A stretch of 64,000 nucleotides of DNA, from positions 1 to 64,000 of the forward strand of contig NZ_JAKUJY010000016.1 of assembly GCF_022664535.1 (NCBI RefSeq), written 5' to 3'. Under the pieces are notes generated by a model, which was not told the origin of the DNA, did not search any database, and was given only the letters and a program-made list of their open reading frames with translations. Within the stretch, counting starts at the first letter, position 1, and each line of letters begins with the position of its first letter. This document shows, piece by piece, positions 46,313-54,624 of this stretch. This DNA comes from Sphingobium trunci (lineage in GTDB: Bacteria > Pseudomonadota > Alphaproteobacteria > Sphingomonadales > Sphingomonadaceae). The translations under genes were made by a program, and so were the position numbers.

Positions 46313-47347
46313 ATGACGATCATCCTCGGCCTGGAATCAAGCTGCGACGAAACCGCGGCGGCGCTGGTGACGGCGGAGGGCAGGATCCTCGCCCACCGCC
46401 TCGCCGCGCAGGAGGAGGCGCATCGTCCCTATGGCGGCGTCGTCCCCGAAATCGCCGCCCGCGCCCATGTCGAGGCGCTCGCGCCCCTGATCGAGGCGGC
46501 GCTCAAGGATGCGGACCTGACCCTGAACGACGTCGACGTGATCGCCGCCACCGCCGGTCCCGGCCTGATCGGCGGCGTGATGGTCGGCCTGGTCACCGGC
46601 AAGGCGCTCGCCCATGCGGCGAACAAGCCGCTGATCGCGGTCAATCATCTCGAAGGCCACGCCCTCTCGCCGCGCCTCGCCGATCCTTCGCTGCAATTTC
46701 CCTATCTGCTGCTGCTGGTGTCGGGCGGCCATTGCCAGATATTGCAAGTGCGCGGTCCCGGCGACTATGCGCGCCTCGCCACCACCATAGACGATGCCAG
46801 CGGCGAGGCTTTCGACAAGACCGCCAAATTGCTGGGCCTGGGCTATCCCGGCGGCCCGGCGGTCGAAAGGGCGGCCGCAACGGGCAATCCCAAAGCCGTC
46901 CCCCTGCCACGCCCCCTCGTCGGCACGGCCGAACCCCATTTCTCCTTCGCGGGCCTGAAAAGCGCGGTGATGCGCGCCGTCCAGTCCGGCCGATATTCGA
47001 CGGAGGACATCGCCGCCAGCTTCCAGCAGGCGGTGATAGACTGCCTGGTCGACCGCACCGAAAGGCAGCTTGGCGAGCATCAGGGCATGACCGCCCTCGT
47101 CGTCGCGGGCGGCGTCGCGGCCAACCAGTCGATCCGGGCCGCGCTCGAAGCCCTCGCGGCGAAGCATGGCCTGCCCTTCGTCGCCCCGCCGCTCTGGCTC
47201 TGTACGGACAATGCCGCGATGATCGCCTGGGCGGGCGCCGAGCGTTACGCCGCCGGGCTGATCGACGATCTCACCGTCCCGGCCCGCCCGCGCTGGCCGC
47301 TCGATCCCGGCGCGGAAAAGGCGCGCGGCGCAGGAGTGAAAGCATGA
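46313..47347 (+). CDS. tsaD: tRNA N6-adenosine threonylcarbamoyltransferase TsaD
   Basis: 344 residues. ASKHA fold motifs [15 protein letters not shown], the metal-binding HVEAL in [36 protein letters not shown] and [11 protein letters not shown]. The second Met (46313) has GGAAG at 5 bp and matches the conserved N-terminus; an ATG at 46301 is also possible. Makes t6A37 in ANN-decoding tRNAs. 10 bp before gpsA. Confidence 0.97.
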   Translation: MTIILGLESSCDETAAALVTAEGRILAHRLAAQEEAHRPYGGVVPEIAARAHVEALAPLIEAALKDADLTLNDVDVIAATAGPGLIGGVMVGLVTGKALAHAANKPLIAVNHLEGHALSPRLADPSLQFPYLLLLVSGGHCQILQVRGPGDYARLATTIDDASGEAFDKTAKLLGLGYPGGPAVERAAATGNPKAVPLPRPLVGTAEPHFSFAGLKSAVMRAVQSGRYSTEDIAASFQQAVIDCLVDRTERQLGEHQGMTALVVAGGVAANQSIRAALEALAAKHGLPFVAPPLWLCTDNAAMIAWAGAERYAAGLIDDLTVPARPRWPLDPGAEKARGAGVKA

Positions 47348-47357
47348 AGGCCCCTAT

Positions 47358-48329
47358 ATGAAAGCCGGCGTGATCGGTGGGGGTGCCTGGGGCACCGCGC
47401 TTGCCCAGACGCTCGCCGCCGAAGGCCGGCATGTCCGCCTCTGGGCGCTGGAGCCGGACGTGGTGGAGGCGGTCAACAGCGTCCGCCAGAACCCGCTCTA
47501 TCTGCCCGGCATCCCGCTCCATGCCGCGATCGAGGCGACCGGCGACATGGCCGCCATGGCCGATCGCGACATATTGCTGATCGTCAGCCCCGCCCAGCAT
47601 CTGCGCAGCGTCGTGGCGCAGGTCCCGGCAGGCACCCCCCTCATCCTCTGCTCGAAGGGGATAGAGGCGGGCACCGGCCTGCTCATGTCCGAAGTCGCGG
47701 CGCAGGCGCAGCCCGCATCCCCCATCGCCGTCCTTTCCGGACCGACCTTCGCGCATGAGGTGGCCAAAGGCCTGCCCACCGCGATCACCCTCGCCTGCGC
47801 CGACGCCGGCCTCGCCGCGAGGATCGCCGCCCGCATCGCCCGCCCCGCCTTCCGCCCCTATCTTTCCGACGATGTGGTCGGCGCGGAGATCGGCGGCGCG
47901 GTCAAGAATGTCCTCGCCATCGCCTGTGGGGTAGCGGAGGGGGCGGGCCTCGGCCTCAACGCCCGCGCCTCGCTCATCAGCCGGGGCTTTGCCGAAATGA
48001 CCCGCTTCGGCCTCGCCAGGGGCGCCCGCCCGGAAACGTTATCGGGCCTCTCGGGCCTTGGCGACCTCGTCCTCACCTGCTCCTCCACCAACAGCCGCAA
48101 CTTCTCGCTCGGCAAGGGGCTGGGCGAAGGCCGGTCGGCCAAGGACCTCCTCTCCAACCGACGGACCGTGGCGGAAGGCGCCTTCACCGCTCCCGTCCTG
48201 CGCGAAGCCGCCCGCGCGGCGAAGGTCGAAATGCCGGTGGTGGAGGCCGTCTGCGCCCTGCTCGAAGATGCGGCCCCGCTGGGCCGGGTGATGGACGCGC
48301 TGCTCGCCCGTCCGCTGCGCGCCGAATAA
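47358..48329 (+). CDS. gpsA: Glycerol-3-phosphate dehydrogenase [NAD(P)+]
   Basis: 323 residues: VIGGGAWGTALAQTLA (nucleotide binding), SVRQNPLYLPGIPL, SGPTFAHEVAKGLPTA, EIGGAVKNVLAIACGVAEG (catalytic Lys) and GLSGLGDLVLTCSSTNSRNFSLG. Makes sn-glycerol-3-phosphate for phospholipids. Co-directional with tsaD. Confidence 0.97.
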   Translation: MKAGVIGGGAWGTALAQTLAAEGRHVRLWALEPDVVEAVNSVRQNPLYLPGIPLHAAIEATGDMAAMADRDILLIVSPAQHLRSVVAQVPAGTPLILCSKGIEAGTGLLMSEVAAQAQPASPIAVLSGPTFAHEVAKGLPTAITLACADAGLAARIAARIARPAFRPYLSDDVVGAEIGGAVKNVLAIACGVAEGAGLGLNARASLISRGFAEMTRFGLARGARPETLSGLSGLGDLVLTCSSTNSRNFSLGKGLGEGRSAKDLLSNRRTVAEGAFTAPVLREAARAAKVEMPVVEAVCALLEDAAPLGRVMDALLARPLRAE

Positions 48330-48377
48330 ATTCATCGCGCGCTCACAAGATATCGCTACTATCCGGCACGCCAGAAA

Positions 48378-49901
48378 TTGACAGCACAGGGGGATCATAG
48401 TTCGTTGCCGGTTGAAGGGGCCTCTCCCGCGCAGCAGGATGATATTGCAGCGCTAGCCAGGGGCGGCCGGACCAATGTGTTCGGCTTCCTGCTTCGTCTG
48501 GCCGCTCGCCTGCCGTTCCTGTTCATCGCCGGGCGCTGGTACGGCGCCGACGCGCTCGGCCGCTTCGCCTATGCCGTGCTGGTGGTGGAATTCGTCGCCC
48601 AGCTCGCGACATTGGGCCTGAAGCGCGGCCTCGCCGGCGCCCTTGCGCAGACCGAACGCCCGCACAGCCATGTCGTGACCGACGCGATGCTGGTGACGCT
48701 GGTCGCTTCCCTCATCGGCAGCGCGATCCTCGTCGCCTTTCCGCAGGCCATGTTCCCCAACAGCGGCATCAACGGCCTCGACCGGCTGCTGGCGCTGATC
48801 GTGATCGCCGTCGCCGGCTCCGACGTGGCGCTGGCCGCCTGCGCCTATCGCTTCGACATCGGCGCCACCGTCCGCGCCCGATCGATCATCGAACCCTGGG
48901 CGATCAGCATCGGCGCCTTCGGCTTCGCTTATTATTCGCTGCGCGACGGTCTCATCCTCTCCTATGTCGTCTCGATGATCGCCGCGCTGGTCGCCTCGAT
49001 CATCCCGATGACCCGCCATTACGGCATACCCTATGGCTGGCGCCCCGATTTCGGCAGGCTCTGGCGGCTCGCCCGCCGCAACCTGCCGCTGGCGGCGGCC
49101 GACGGCGTCGAATGGGGCTCCCGCCGTCTCGACATGGCGATCCTCGGCCTGTTCGTCAGCCCGGCGGTGGTCGGCATCTATTATGTCGCCCAGCAGGTCG
49201 CGTCCCTGCCGCAAAAGCTGAAGACCAGTTTCGACCCGATCCTCGGCCCGGTCATCACCCGCAATCTTGCGGAGGGCAATCTCGCCGCCATCGCGAGGCA
49301 GGTGAGCCAGGTCGGCTTCTGGATCATCGCCGCGCAGGCCGGCATCGCCCTTGCCCTCGGCATCCCCGGCGAAGCGGTCATGGGCCTGGTCGGCCCGCAT
49401 TTCGTCGGCGGCACCGGCGCGCTCGCCTTCCTGTTGCTGGCCGAAGTCGTCGCCGCCACCGCCGTGGTCAGCGAATCCGCGCTGGTCTATATCGCCCGCC
49501 ACCGCAATCTGATGATCTCGCTGCTGATGATCGCGCTCCAGGCCGCGCTCAGTTTCGCGCTGATCTTCCTCGCCCGCCATCTCGGCCTGCGGCCGGAAGC
49601 CATCGCCGCCGCGCCCGCCCTGGCCCTCAGCATCGCGCTGGGCGTCAGCGCGCTGGTCAAGGCCCGCCTGCTGTCCCGCCTGCTGGGCGCGAAGGTCAAT
49701 GCCTGGCGCTGGCCCTTGCTCAGTGCGTCGGGCGTCGCCTGCATCGTCGGCGCCGCCTTCGTCGCGCTTCCTCCCCGCCTCGAATGGGTGGAGCTGGTCT
49801 TCGGCGTCTTCACCATCCTGGGCGTCTATGGCTTCGTCATCTGGCGGTGGGGCTTCGGCTCGGAGGACCGCGCCCTGTTCCGCAAGCCAAAGGCGGCCTG
49901 A
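48378..49901 (+). CDS. Polysaccharide flippase, Wzx/MATE-like (MurJ/PST family)
   Basis: About 500 residues with roughly 12-14 hydrophobic segments. The N-terminal RGGRTNVFGFLLRLAARLPFLFIAGRWYGADALGRFAYAVLVVEFVAQLATLGL is typical of PST/Wzx polysaccharide translocases of sphingomonads. Expected role: flipping of lipid-linked oligosaccharide across the inner membrane. The start is uncertain between TTG at 48378 and TTG at 48405 (GGGGG upstream of the latter). No glycosyltransferase is adjacent; the glycan module at 56-60 kb is separate. Confidence 0.82.
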   Translation: MTAQGDHSSLPVEGASPAQQDDIAALARGGRTNVFGFLLRLAARLPFLFIAGRWYGADALGRFAYAVLVVEFVAQLATLGLKRGLAGALAQTERPHSHVVTDAMLVTLVASLIGSAILVAFPQAMFPNSGINGLDRLLALIVIAVAGSDVALAACAYRFDIGATVRARSIIEPWAISIGAFGFAYYSLRDGLILSYVVSMIAALVASIIPMTRHYGIPYGWRPDFGRLWRLARRNLPLAAADGVEWGSRRLDMAILGLFVSPAVVGIYYVAQQVASLPQKLKTSFDPILGPVITRNLAEGNLAAIARQVSQVGFWIIAAQAGIALALGIPGEAVMGLVGPHFVGGTGALAFLLLAEVVAATAVVSESALVYIARHRNLMISLLMIALQAALSFALIFLARHLGLRPEAIAAAPALALSIALGVSALVKARLLSRLLGAKVNAWRWPLLSASGVACIVGAAFVALPPRLEWVELVFGVFTILGVYGFVIWRWGFGSEDRALFRKPKAA

Positions 49902-49904
49902 GCT

Positions 49905-49942
49905 GGAGCATGACCCGATCATGTTGAATCGGATCATGCTCC
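49905..49942. repeat. Palindromic repeat
   Basis: Hairpin GGAGCATGACCCGAT ... ATCGGATCATGCTCC, 15-bp arms with one mismatch, directly after the flippase stop codon (49901). Similar in style to the palindromes at 50173 and 4130; probably also the 3' terminator-like structure of that gene. Confidence 0.75.
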
Positions 49943-50004
49943 ATTTATCGCTGTTTTCCGCATTATCCGAGCCAGCAGGTGAGGCCACCTGCTTCGAAAA
50001 TGCT

Positions 50005-50160
50005 CCAGCATGTGTGCGGATTCAGCCCAAGGCGGGCTGCAAATGACGGCTTTCTGCGCTTCCACTGCTCACGACCTGCAGGTCGCTCCGCGCCGGTTCT
50101 CGAAATCCACCATTTTAGCTGCGCTGGACTTCGGCTCGCCTCAATCCCCACACATGCTGG
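50005..50160 (-). repeat. Dispersed structured repeat, copy 2 (type A)
   Basis: Inverted relative to copy 1 at 10643-10784. Terminal arms CCAGCATGTGTGCGGA (50005-50020) and TCCCCACACATGCTGG (50145-50160) pair with 15 of 16 bases. The core on the minus strand contains GAACCGGCGCGGAGCGACC, the perfect hairpin CGACCTGCAGGTCG and AAGCGCAGAAAGCCG, matching copy 1. It sits between the flippase and the convergent adenosine kinase gene; no gene is supported in it. Confidence 0.8.
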
Positions 50161-50172
50161 GACTAAACACCT

Positions 50173-50212
50173 GGAGCGGTTTTCGATCTGATGGAATCAG
50201 ATCGACCGCTCC
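50173..50212. repeat. Palindromic repeat
   Basis: Hairpin GGAGCGGT-TTT-CGATCTGAT around GGA with ATCAGATCG-ACCGCTCC, near perfect. Directly adjoins repeat type C (50211-50277). Part of a 417-bp gene-free stretch (49902-50318) made almost wholly of repeats. Confidence 0.75.
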
Positions 50213-50277
50213 ATTCTTTTGATTTGTTGCGATTTCTTGACCGTCAGATGATGCCATCTGACTGGAAATCGCTCTAG
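50211..50277 (+). repeat. Dispersed intergenic repeat type C, copy 2
   Basis: 67 bp nearly identical to 42001-42068 in the same orientation (shared TTCTTTTGATTTG, GCGATTT, TGCCATCTGACTGGAAATCG, GCTCTAG). Ends 10 bp before the adenosine kinase terminator. Confidence 0.8.
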
Positions 50278-50286
50278 TCCCAAAGG

Positions 50287-50315
50287 AAAAGGCCGGACTT
50301 TCGCCCGGCCCTTTT
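50287..50315 (-). terminator. Terminator of adenosine kinase gene
   Basis: Stem AAAAGGCCGG / CCCGGCCCTTTT with a small bulge and loop ACTTTCG; minus-strand reading ends in CCTTTTCC just after the stop codon at 50319. Confidence 0.7.
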
Positions 50316-50318
50316 GTT

Positions 50319-51320
50319 TCACCCCAGCGTCTTCGCCCGGATCGCCTGCAGATCCTCTTCCGGCCGCGCGCCCCAGTGCGAGATCACCTCGGCCGCCGCT
50401 GCCGCGCCCAGCTTCAGGCATTGTTCGATGTCCAGCCCCTCCAGATGCCCCGCGAGGAACCCGGCCGCGAACAGGTCGCCCGCGCCGGTGGTGTCGACGA
50501 TCTCCGAAACCGGCGCGGCATGCACTTCATGGTGGATGCCGCCCACCACCGCGATCGCGCCCTTTTCGCTGCGCGTCGATACCAGCACCGGCACCTTGGC
50601 GGCGATCGCCGCCACCGCCCGGTCGAAATCGTCGATCTGCGCCAGCGACCGGATCTCGCCCTCGTTGGAAAAGAGAATGTCGATCATCCCTCGATCGATC
50701 AGCTCCACGAAGTCGGCCCGATGCCGGTCGATCACGAAATTGTCGGACAGGGTGAAGGCGACCTTGCGCCCTGCGCCCCGCGCCGCCTCGATCGCTGCCC
50801 GCATCGCCGCGCGCGGCTGTTCGGGATCCCACAGATAGCCTTCCAGATAGAGGATGCTGGCCGACCGGATCAGGTCGAGGTCCAGGGCGGCTTCGGGCAG
50901 GAACTGCGACGCGCCGAGGAAGGTGTTCATCGTCCGCTGCGCATCGGGCGTGACCAGGATCAGGCAGCGCGCGGTCGGCACGTCGCCCTGCATCACCGGC
51001 GTCTCGTAACGGATGCCCAGCGCCCGCACGTCATGAGCGAACACTGCGCCCAGCTGGTCGTCATTGACCTGCCCGATGAAGCCGCAGCTCTTGCCCAGCG
51101 CCGCCAGCCCCGCCAGCGTGTTCGCGGCCGATCCGCCGCTGATCTCCTTGGCCGCGCCCATATCGGCATAGAGGCTCTCGGCCGTGGCCGCGTCGATCAG
51201 CTGCATCCCGCCCTTGGTCAGCGCATGTTCCGCCAGAAAGGCGTCATCGCTCCGGGCAAGCACATCGACAATGGCGTTGCCGATGGCAACAACGTCCAGC
51301 GTGGGGGCAGCAGCGGTCAC
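50319..51320 (-). CDS. Adenosine kinase, PfkB family
   Basis: 333 residues from the GTG at 51320, which follows AAGGAG at 5 bp. Ribokinase-fold marks: VVAIGNAIVDVLA, GGSAANTLAGLAALG (sugar-binding) and VDTTGAGDLFAAGFLAG (anion hole and catalytic Asp). LFSNEGEIRSL and SEKGAIAV agree with the adenosine-kinase-like subgroup used in purine salvage. Convergent with the flippase across the repeat gap. Confidence 0.88.
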   Translation of the reverse strand: MTAAAPTLDVVAIGNAIVDVLARSDDAFLAEHALTKGGMQLIDAATAESLYADMGAAKEISGGSAANTLAGLAALGKSCGFIGQVNDDQLGAVFAHDVRALGIRYETPVMQGDVPTARCLILVTPDAQRTMNTFLGASQFLPEAALDLDLIRSASILYLEGYLWDPEQPRAAMRAAIEAARGAGRKVAFTLSDNFVIDRHRADFVELIDRGMIDILFSNEGEIRSLAQIDDFDRAVAAIAAKVPVLVSTRSEKGAIAVVGGIHHEVHAAPVSEIVDTTGAGDLFAAGFLAGHLEGLDIEQCLKLGAAAAAEVISHWGARPEEDLQAIRAKTLG

Positions 51321-51436
51321 GCACACTCCTTCTTGGTAGGGAACGGGAAAAAAATCCCGCCGTCTCTAACGATCCCCGGCGGCCCGCGCAACGCCGCTGA
51401 TTGACGGTCGGCGCCCGCTGGGGGAAGAACGGCGCC

Positions 51437-52114
51437 ATGGTCCTGACTGCCGCCTTTCGCGCCTTTCCCTCCATCTTCCACGGCGCGGCCCTTCGCCTCG
51501 CGTTCAAGACGCTGCTGTTGAGCCTGCTGGCCTTCGCCGTCCTGGGCGGGGCGCTCTGGTTCGGTTTCCACAGCGTGCGGCTGCATTTCGGCTGGGGCGC
51601 GGCCGCCTGGGGGCGTTGGGCGGAGGCGGCCGCCACCATCCTCGCGCTCGTCGCGGCCGCCTGGCTGCTGTTTCGCGCGACGGCCATGGCGATCATGAAC
51701 CTGTTTGCCGACGACATTATTGTCGCGATCGAACGCGACCATTATCCCCAGGCCGCCGCCAGCGCCCGCCCGGTCGGCTGGGGCCGCAGCCTGCGTCTGG
51801 CGCTGCGCTCGCTGGCGCGCGCGATCGGCTGGAACCTGCTCGCACTGCCCGCCTATATGCTGCTGCTGGTGACCGGCATCGGCACCATCGGCCTGTTCCT
51901 GATCGTCAACGCCACTCTCCTCGGGCGGGATCTGGCCGAGATGGTGGAGCCGCGCCATCCCGCCGTGCCGCCGATCCCGCGCGGCAGCCGGTGGCTCATG
52001 GGCCTCGTCTCGGCGCTTCTGTTCCTGATCCCGGCGGTCAACCTGCTTGCGCCGATCTGGAGCGCGGCTATGGCGGTGCACATGCTGCACGGTGCCCGAA
52101 GGACAAAGCCATGA
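51437..52114 (+). CDS. EI24 / CysZ-like membrane protein
   Basis: 225 residues from the ATG at 51437 (MVLTAAFRAFPSIFHGAALR). Four or more hydrophobic segments (LLLSLLAFAVLGGALWFGF, AAATILALVAAAWLLFRATAMAIM, IGWNLLALPAYMLLLVTGIGTIGLFLIVN, LMGLVSALLFLIPAVNLLAPIW). The NATLLGRDLAEM and VNLLAPIWSAAMAVHMLH ends are typical of the EI24 domain. The function in bacteria may be sulfate or amino-acid related. Overlaps the lipoprotein start by 4 bp. Confidence 0.82.
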   Translation: MVLTAAFRAFPSIFHGAALRLAFKTLLLSLLAFAVLGGALWFGFHSVRLHFGWGAAAWGRWAEAAATILALVAAAWLLFRATAMAIMNLFADDIIVAIERDHYPQAAASARPVGWGRSLRLALRSLARAIGWNLLALPAYMLLLVTGIGTIGLFLIVNATLLGRDLAEMVEPRHPAVPPIPRGSRWLMGLVSALLFLIPAVNLLAPIWSAAMAVHMLHGARRTKP

Positions 52115-52476
52115 ACCGCGCGCCTCTGGCCGCTCTCCTGTTCCTGCCGCTCGCGGCCTGCGGGGGCGTCGTGCCGCCCGCGACCCACATGGCCCCGCCG
52201 CCCGCCGGTCCGCCCGCCAGCGCCTTCACCCGCCCCGGCCCATTGATCGGATCGGACGCGAAGCATCTCATGCAGATGTTCGGCCAGCCCCGGCTCGACA
52301 TTCGCGAAACCACGGTGCGCAAGCTGCAGTTCGGCAATGGCCGCTGCGTGCTCGACGCCTATCTCTACGTCCCGCCGCAGGGGAAGGAGCCGCTCGTCAC
52401 CCATGTCGACGCGCGCACGCCCACCGGCACCGATGTCGACCCGGCGGGTTGCGCCGCCATGCTCCAGGGCAAATAA
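52111..52476 (+). CDS. Putative lipoprotein
   Basis: 121 residues with a type II signal and lipobox LPLAACGG (Cys about residue 17), then a Pro-rich linker (VVPPATHMAPPPAGPPAS) and a small domain with HLMQMFGQPRLDIRETTVRKLQFGNGRCVLDAYLY, resembling sphingomonad lipoprotein/SmpA-like hypotheticals. Probably anchored to the outer or inner membrane facing the periplasm. Start overlaps the EI24 gene stop. Followed by repeat type B. Confidence 0.78.
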   Translation: MNRAPLAALLFLPLAACGGVVPPATHMAPPPAGPPASAFTRPGPLIGSDAKHLMQMFGQPRLDIRETTVRKLQFGNGRCVLDAYLYVPPQGKEPLVTHVDARTPTGTDVDPAGCAAMLQGK

Positions 52477-52477
52477 G

Positions 52478-52589
52478 CCTGTCCTACAGCGCCCGGTTCG
52501 TGCCATGGTCCGGGCGGCTCTTTGACAAACGGGAAAAACGGCGGAAAACGGCGCCTTTTCGGCGCCTCCATCGTGTCACCTATGTCACC
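52478..52589 (-). repeat. Dispersed repeat type B, copy 1
   Basis: On the minus strand it runs from GGTGACATAGGTGACACGATG to CTGTAGGACAGG, the same ends as copy 2 (62394-62513). The 21-bp and 12-bp end motifs are identical between copies; the interior differs but keeps GTTTTC and CCGGGCG. It fills the whole gap between the convergent lipoprotein and queG. Confidence 0.8.
52550..52566 (-). terminator. Terminator-like hairpin of queG within repeat B
   Basis: GGCGCC-TTTTC-GGCGCC hairpin; on the minus strand the stem is followed by GTTTTCC, placed 30 bp after the queG stop. Copy 2 of the repeat lacks this stem. Confidence 0.6.
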
Positions 52590-52595
52590 CGGATA

Positions 52596-53645
52596 CTATC
52601 GGGCGGCCAGTTGATCCAGCGCCCAGCGCGCCGCTTCCGCCACCACTGGATCGTCATCGCCAGTCAGCGGCCGCAACCGCTCGACCAGCCGGGCGTCGCC
52701 GCTGTTTCCGGCGGCGATCGCGGCATTGCGGACCATCCGGTTCCGCCCGATCCGCTTGATCGGCGATCCTGAGAAAATCTCGCGAAAGCCGGCATCGTCC
52801 AGCGCCAGCAGGTCGCCCAGTTCCGGCGCCGCCAACTCGGCCCGTCCAACAAAGGCCCGATTGGCGGCCGCCGCCTCGGCAAATTTGTTCCAGGGGCACA
52901 CGGCCAGGCAATCGTCGCAGCCATAGATGCGGTTGCCGATCCCTTTCCGGAACGCCTCCGGGATCGGCCCCTTATGCTCGATGGTGAGGTAGGAAATGCA
53001 CCGCCGCGCATCGACCACATAGGGCGCGGGAAAGGCATCGGTCGGGCAGGCGGTCTGACAGGCGGAACAGCTGCCGCAATGGTCCTTCTCCGGCACGTCC
53101 GGGGTGAGCGCGATCTCGCTGTAGATGGCGCCCAGGAACAGCCAGCTGCCATGCGCCCGGCTGACCAGGTTGCTGTGCTTCCCCTGCCAGCCCAGCCCCG
53201 CCGCCTCGGCCAGCGGCTTCTCCATCACCGGCGCTGTATCGACGAAGACCTTGAGCGCGCCCGGCTGCTGCTCGACCAGCCAGCGGGCGAGGGCCTTCAG
53301 CCCCTTCTTGACCACGTCATGATAGTCGCGGCCCTGCGCATAGACCGAAATCCGCCCGCGGTCCCCGGCCTCCGCCAGCGCCAGCGGATCGCGCCCCGGC
53401 GCATAGCTCATCCCCAGCATGATGACGCTGCGCACCTCCGGCCACAGCGCCTGCGGTGACCCGCGCTGCCCGGCGCGTTCCTCCATCCACAGCATGTCGC
53501 CATGATGGCCCGCGTCCAGCCATTGCCGCAGCCGGTCTCCCGCCCGCGGCGCGGCATCGGCGGGTGCGATGGCGCAGGCGGCAAAGCCCAGCCGCCGCGC
53601 CTCGGCCTTCAGCCGCTGTTCCAATGTTTCGTTTTGCGTTGGCAT
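52596..53645 (-). CDS. queG: Epoxyqueuosine reductase
   Basis: 349 residues. N-terminal cobalamin-binding reductase domain ([37 protein letters not shown]), then two ferredoxin-type clusters [13 protein letters not shown] and [10 protein letters not shown], and a short HEAT-like C-terminal region. Last step of queuosine synthesis at tRNA position 34; needs cobalamin. Divergent from the ABC transporter. Confidence 0.95.
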   Translation of the reverse strand: MPTQNETLEQRLKAEARRLGFAACAIAPADAAPRAGDRLRQWLDAGHHGDMLWMEERAGQRGSPQALWPEVRSVIMLGMSYAPGRDPLALAEAGDRGRISVYAQGRDYHDVVKKGLKALARWLVEQQPGALKVFVDTAPVMEKPLAEAAGLGWQGKHSNLVSRAHGSWLFLGAIYSEIALTPDVPEKDHCGSCSACQTACPTDAFPAPYVVDARRCISYLTIEHKGPIPEAFRKGIGNRIYGCDDCLAVCPWNKFAEAAAANRAFVGRAELAAPELGDLLALDDAGFREIFSGSPIKRIGRNRMVRNAAIAAGNSGDARLVERLRPLTGDDDPVVAEAARWALDQLAAR

Positions 53646-53667
53646 GTGATGCGACTATCAGAGGCCG

Positions 53668-54624
53668 ATGAACGGGGCACCTCAACCGACCTATGCCGTC
53701 GAAGGCCATGCTGTTGTCAAGACATTCGGCGAATTCCGCGCGGTCGACGGCGTCGACATCGCGGTGCCGGCCGGGTCGATCTACGGCATTCTGGGTCCCA
53801 ATGGCGCGGGCAAGACCACCTTGTTGCGCACGCTGCTGGGCATCATCGATCCGGATGAGGGCCATCGCACCCTGCTCGGCGATCCGGCCCCGCTGCGCCA
53901 GGCGCGCAATGTCGGCTATCTGCCGGAGGAGCGCGGCCTCTATCCCTCGATGAAGGCCTTCGAAGCGGTGGCCTTCATGGGCGCCCTGCGCGGTCTGCCG
54001 CTCGCGATCGGCCGCCAGCGCGCCCGCGCCATGCTGGAGGATTATGGCATGGGCGCCTCGGCCGAAAAGCCGATCCGCCAACTGTCGAAGGGCATGGCCC
54101 AGACCGTCCAGCTGTTCGGCACCATCGTCCACGAACCGCAGCTGATTGTGCTCGACGAGCCCTTTTCCGGTCTCGATGCTTTCAATCAGGGCAAGCTGGA
54201 GAGCTTGATCCGCGAACAGGCGAAGCGGGGCGTCACCGTTCTTTTCTCGACCCATGTCATCGCCCATGCAGAGCGGCTGTGCGAGCGGATCGCGATCGTG
54301 GCCGGGGGGCGTGTCCGCTTCGACGGCACGGTTGCCCAAGCCCGCGACCGCCTGCGCCCGCAGGTCCGCCTGCGCACGCGGCTGAGTGACGGCAGCTGGC
54401 GGCGCGCGCTTCCGCCCGAAACGGTGGCGGAGGACGGTGCCTGGCACTTCGCCATGCCGCAGGAAGGGATCGAGCCGCTGCTCCGGGCGCTGCTCGACGG
54501 CAATGCCGGGATCGAAAGCCTGTCGATCGAGCGCCCCGGCCTGCACGACGCCTTTGTCGCCATCGCCGGGGAAGCGGCGGCGCGGCAGATGCAGGACGAT
54601 CAGGTGCGGGAGCAAGCGGCATGA
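53668..54624 (+). CDS. ABC transporter ATP-binding protein, NatA-like
   Basis: 318 residues. Walker A GPNGAGKTT, signature LSKGMAQ, Walker B LIVLDEPFSGLD, and a C-terminal extension (DUF4162-like, about 230-318). Paired with the permease downstream by a 4-bp overlap. Probable ATP-driven exporter (Na+, antibiotic or peptide); not assignable further. Confidence 0.9.
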   Translation: MNGAPQPTYAVEGHAVVKTFGEFRAVDGVDIAVPAGSIYGILGPNGAGKTTLLRTLLGIIDPDEGHRTLLGDPAPLRQARNVGYLPEERGLYPSMKAFEAVAFMGALRGLPLAIGRQRARAMLEDYGMGASAEKPIRQLSKGMAQTVQLFGTIVHEPQLIVLDEPFSGLDAFNQGKLESLIREQAKRGVTVLFSTHVIAHAERLCERIAIVAGGRVRFDGTVAQARDRLRPQVRLRTRLSDGSWRRALPPETVAEDGAWHFAMPQEGIEPLLRALLDGNAGIESLSIERPGLHDAFVAIAGEAAARQMQDDQVREQAA

